From contig OZ251249.1 in the NCBI GenBank assembly GCA_965240325.2, forward strand, positions 248,001 through 312,000: a DNA stretch of 64,000 nucleotides, given 5' to 3'. The stretch is from Rebecca billardiae RCC1528. Taxonomy: Eukaryota; Haptophyta. Numbering within the stretch: position 1 is the first letter of the stretch; the number at the start of each line of letters is the position of its first letter. The position numbers were made by a program, and so were the translations under genes. Shown here piece after piece: positions 57,455-64,000 of the stretch. Under the pieces are notes generated by a model, which saw nothing but the letters and a program-made list of their open reading frames with translations, was not told where the DNA came from and searched no databases.

Positions 57455-57589
57455 CATCATCGTCCGTGACCGTCACCGCCGTCACGGACACGGACATCAC
57501 GGTGGTACTCGTAGATAGGCGTATTACGTCACGAATTCCCCACTGCTGCGCTGGCAGCAGTCATCAGTCGTAGTTGGACGTCGGCCCGT

Positions 57590-60219
<2,630 letters not shown>

Positions 60220-61501
60220 ATGACGGAGAGTCGAGGCGGGCGGCGCTCCGGCAGCTCGTCGAAGCGGCGGCGTGAGGAGCCCGCCGCCGCCTCCACGCCC
60301 CCCGAGCCGGCCAGCCTCGACAGCTCGCTCGCCGGCAGCCGCCCGAAGCGAGCGCGAGAGGGCAGCAGCCGCTCGGGCCGGCGCCAGCCGGCGCGCGACG
60401 AGCCCGACGCGGGCGCGGGCGGTGCGCGCGCATGCGCGCGGCGCGTGTGCGCGCGCGGTGCACGCGCCGCCGCCGCCCTCCGCGCACGCCCGTCCCGCCG
60501 CGCACGCGCTGCCGCGCGCCGCGCCGCCGCGCCTGGGCCGAGCTGATCGGTGCTGCGCCGCCGCGCCGCCGCGCCGCCGCATCTCGCCGCGCGCGCGCGC
60601 GCGCCCTCCGCGCGCTCCGCGCGCAGGCGCGAGCGCTGCCACCGACGCCGCCGCGCCGCTCCTACCCGACAACGGCGGCGACCCCGCCGCCGCCGCCGCG
60701 CAGGCGACGGCAGGGCCCGCGGCTGCCGGCTTACTGCCCGGCGCGCTCGCCGGCGGCGTGGCGCCGACGGCGCTGCCGCCGATCGCGCCGACCGAGCTGG
60801 CGACGTCCGTCCCGCCTGCCGCCGCTGCCGCCACGCCCGGCGCGCCGCCCGCCGCGCGCCCGCCGCCCGCGCCCGCCGAGACGCCGCCGCCGCCCGCGCC
60901 CGCGCCGCGCCCGGCGCGCGGCGTCGAGCATCTGACGGCGGCCATTGCGCACGTGTTGCGCGCCGAGCTGCGCGAGACGCGGCACCGCGCGGCGCGCGCG
61001 ATGGCGGAGCTCGCGGCGCACGCGCCGCCGCGCGGCACGCCCGCCGGCGCCGACGCCGAGCCCGGCGCCGCCGCACCGTCTGCGCTGGACGGCGGTGGCG
61101 GCGGCGGCGCGGCGGCGGCGGCGGCCGGCGGCGGCGGCGGCGGCGGCGGCGCCGCCGCCGGCATCGAGGAGCTGAGTGCCCTCGCCCTGCCCGAGCCGCC
61201 GCCGCCGCTCACGCCACCGGGCCCCGAGCTCTCCACCGCGGTCGCCCCGGCCGACGGCGCCGACGGCGGCCGCAGCGGCGGCGCGCAGCCCGGCGCGGCG
61301 AGCGCCGGCGCCGGCAGCGCTCGCGCCGCGGCCGGCGGCGCCGCGGCCGCGGCCGGCTGCGGCGGCGTCGGCGCGGGCGGCGCGGGCGAGGCGGCGGCGG
61401 CCGTGGCGCGCGCGCGCGAGCGCACGAGTGCCGGCGCCGCCGCCGCGCCGCCGCTCTCGCGCTCGGCGAGCAGCGTGCACCGCGGCGCGCTCGCCGGCGC
61501 G

Positions 61502-61536
<35 letters not shown>

Positions 61537-64000
61537 GGGCGCCGACGGCGCCGCTGCCGGCTCGATGCGCGCGCGCTCGGCGCCGGCGCCGAGCGTGGCG
61601 GAGATGGGCCGGCCTCTAGCGGGGCGGCACGCGATCCCGGTGATGCTGCCGCCGACGCTCGAGCGCCTGCGGCACGACGCGGCCGCGGCGGACCCGCGCA
61701 CCGCGGCGGGCGCCCCCGCCGGCGGCGCGGCCGGCTCGTTGCCGCCGCCGAGCGCGCCGCAGCTGGGCGGCGCGTGGTCGCTCCGGCGGATCGGCACGTG
61801 CCCGCAGCCGCCGCGCCCGCCGACGCACCGCGACGCGCTGCTGGCGGAGATGGCGTGGATGGCCGCCGACTTCGCCTCGGAGGGCGCGTGGAAGCGTGCG
61901 GCCGCGGCCGCGCTCGCGGCAGACGCGTCAGCGCTCGCGCGCGCGCGCGACGCGGCGCGCGCGCTCGCCGAGCGCGCCGCGGCCGCTGAGGCGGCGGCGC
62001 GCGCCGCGGCGGTGGCGCGGATCGTCGGCGCGGCGTGGGCGCGGCTGCGCGCGCGCGCGCTCGCGTCGGGCGAGCTGCTCGCCGCGGCGGAGGCCGGCCC
62101 GGAGATGGCTCGGATCCTGGCCGCGGACGCGCGCGTGCCGTTACGTAGGGTGTACGCAGCGCTCGGCGCTCCGATGGCGGAGGAGGAGGCGGCGGCGGGC
62201 GGCGGCGGCGGCGGCGGCGAGCCTGGCGGCGGCGCGGCCGTCGCCGACGCCAACGCCGCGCACGCCGGCGGGACCGCGGCGCAGCGCGCGCTCGCCGCGG
62301 CCGACGCGGCGCGCGGCGCGGCGGACGCGGCCGCCGCCGCGGCCGCGCGCGGCGGTCGGGCGTCGGGCGCGGCGATGGGCTCGGCGACGGACGCGGACGC
62401 GGCGTGGGTGCGCGCGCTGTGCCTGCGGCGCGGCGCGCGGCCGGCGGTCGGGGGCGTGCTCGCGAGGCCGGCGCGCGCGGCGCGCGCGGACGCGGTGGCG
62501 AGCGCGCTCGGTGCGGACCTGCGCGCGCTGCTCGCGGCCGACGGCGGCGAGGGCGGCGACGGCGGCGGCGCGGCGGCGGCGGCGGCGGCGGCCGCGCGCG
62601 CGCTGCGCCGGCCGCACCTGCTGCTCGTCTCGGCCGGCGCCGGCGCCGACGGGCTCGGCGTGTTCCGCCGCTCGCTCTGCGAGCGCGCGCCCGCCCTGCG
62701 CCACGCGCTCGCGCACAGCGCGCGCGCCGCGCGCGCCGCGCACGGCGGCGGCGCGAGCGCCATCTGTCTGACGCTCGAGGCTGCGGTGGCGGACGCGCCG
62801 GCGCTGCTGTCGCGGCGCTGGGGCCTCGTGCTGCTCGACGGCGTGGAGGCGCACGCCGCGCCCTCGGCCGCGGCGGCGGAGGAGCCGGCGGCGGAGGGCG
62901 GCGCGCGCCAGCCGTGGCACTGGTGCGCGCTGCTTGCGAGGCTGCGCTGCGACGCTCGACTGCTCGGCGTGGGCGGCGCCGGGCTGCCACTGTCGTGGCT
63001 CGGCGGCAGCGAGCCGCTTGGCGCGGACGCGGAGGAGGAGGACGAGGTAGCCGCCGGGGACGCGGCCGCCGCGGGCGCGGGCGCCGCGGGCTCGGAGGCG
63101 GCCGTCGACGTCGGCGACGTGCACTCGGGCGCCGCGGACGGCGGCACCGGCGGCGGCGGCACGGCGGCGTGTGGCGCGCGCGCGCGCGCCGCCGCGCCCG
63201 CGCTGCTGCTGCTGCGAGCGCTGTGTCCCGCCGCGGCCGCGTCTGCGGCGTGCGCGGAGGGCGACGACGCGGCGGCGGCGGCGGCGGGCGGCGGCGCGGC
63301 GCAGCTGCTGCGACGCCTCACGCGCGGCGGCGCGCCGGCGCCCGCGCCGCCCGCGCCCGCGCCCGCGCCGGCAGGCGCGGACGCGGACGGCGCGGACGCG
63401 CCCCTCGCAAACGTCGAGATTCTGCCGGTGGACCTCTCGCGCCGGCAGCGCGGCGCGTACGCGGCGGCGCACGCGCGCGCCGCCGCCGCACCCGCGGCGT
63501 CGGTGGAGGGCGGCGTCGGCGGCGCCGGCCGCGCGCGCGCGCTCGCCGCCGCGCACCTGCTCGCTACGCTGCGCGCGGCGGCCCTCACGCCGTCCGGCGC
63601 GGCCGGCGCGGGCGGCGACGACGGCGGCGCCGACGGCGGCGCCGACGGCGGCGCCGAGTGCGCCGAGGAGCCCCTGCTCGCCGCGTCGGCGCTGTGCGTG
63701 CGCTCGCTCGCGCTCACGTGCCCCGCGCTCGCCGCGTGCGCGCCCCCTCGCTGCGCCACGCTCGGCGCCACGCTCGCCCCCCTCGGCTTGTTCCTCGTCG
63801 AATCGTGCGATCTCGATTCTTACGACGCCGTCCGCGCGGCGACGCTGCGCACGCGCACCAACGCGCTCGTCGACGTGCCGATGCGCCGCGCGGCCGCGCT
63901 CGACGGCGGCGGCGGCGGCGGCGGCGGCGCGGGCGGCGCGGGGCCCGGGCCGGCGCTCGGCTCCACGCTGCGAGGCTTCTCTGACGCGCAGCACGAGACG
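60220..64000 (+). CDS. HSA-domain SWR1/p400-like SNF2-family protein with degenerate ATPase, 3' truncated by window edge
   Basis: Exons 60220-60421 and 60627 to beyond 64000; intron GTGCGC...CAG, phase 1; 1,192 residues visible. The N-terminus is basic with nuclear-localisation-like runs (SSKRRREE, RPKRARE). A short helix GVEHLTAAIAHVLRAELRET and Ala/Gly/Pro-rich linkers follow. Around residue 466 is an HSA domain: THRDALLAEMAWMAADFASE followed by WKRAAAAALA, matching the H-x-D-x-L-L-x-E-M-x-W-M-A-x-D-F-x-x-E-x-x-W-K consensus of EP400, SRCAP/Swr1 and Ino80, which binds nuclear actin and actin-related proteins. SNF2-like landmarks come next: PHLLLVSAG (730), SRRWGLVLLDGVEAH (797), RLLGVGGAG-type motif III position, and NVEILPVDLSRRQRGAY (996). 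The Walker A lysine motif (GLGKT) is replaced by Gly/Ala-rich sequence, and DE-A-H reads D-G-V-E-A-H. Chromatin scaffold rather than remodeller is inferred. Confidence 0.65.

Overview
This window looks like nuclear DNA from a eukaryotic alga with a secondary, red-lineage plastid. A haptophyte is my best guess, possibly a pavlovophyte; a pelagophyte or similar alga cannot be excluded. The reasons are extremely GC-rich coding sequence, short spliceosomal introns (about 94-221 bp) that often start GTGCGC, a phosphoribulokinase and a plastid-type ribosomal protein uL4 that each carry an ER-type signal peptide followed by a transit-like stretch, and a eukaryotic gene complement (Prp43 helicase, RCC1/F-box, HSA/SNF2 protein, REJ/GPS receptor). 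Species assignment is inference.

Layout. 1-7910: 3' part of a giant REJ/GPS membrane protein with EF-hands. 8438-9796: C2H2 zinc-finger protein. 10383-12617 (-): Ala/Arg-rich coiled-coil protein with one zinc finger, head-to-head with a probable mitochondrial ATP synthase subunit f gene (13037-13747). 14605-16743: GT61-like Golgi glycosyltransferase. 17270-18472 (-): phosphoribulokinase, head-to-head with a 110-residue signal-peptide/membrane protein (18844-19176). 19177-21505: intergenic, with a TIR element. 21506-22405 (-): TULIP/BPI-like secreted protein, head-to-head with plastid uL4 (22624-23561). 23866-25544, 26219-27070 and 27662-30274: a glycosyltransferase-like protein, a histidine phosphatase, and an exostosin/sulfotransferase-like protein. 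30863-33276 (-): membrane-anchored RTX-repeat protein. 33.3-36.1 kb: foldback element, minisatellites and gene debris. 36121-40218 (-): large protein with four divergent Myb/SANT-like modules. 40.2-43.4 kb: nested TIR elements. 43369-44382 (-): YiiX-like permuted NlpC/P60 protein, head-to-head with an F-box/RCC1 protein (44574-46025). 46.0-49.1 kb: (TA)n arrays and a 1.9-kb inverted-repeat-bounded block. 49164-51839 (-): secreted RTX-repeat protein. 52.5-55.2 kb: gene for a secreted lectin-like, SPPP-rich protein bracketed by inverted 0.36-kb repeats. 56.2-57.5 kb: hairpin and a foldback element with a 5-bp target duplication. 57590-59924 (-): DEAH helicase Prp43/DHX15, head-to-head with an HSA-domain SNF2-like protein (60220 to the window end) whose ATPase motifs look lost.

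How the genes fit together. There are no operons. Five gene pairs are head-to-head with 190-420 bp between starts, suggesting shared promoters. Several products are predicted to be exported or Golgi-resident and could act at the cell surface: two RTX proteins, an SPPP-rich lectin-like protein, a REJ/GPS protein and three glycan-modifying enzyme candidates. Exon joins were chosen by matching reading phase, GT-AG borders and protein continuity; no transcript evidence was available.
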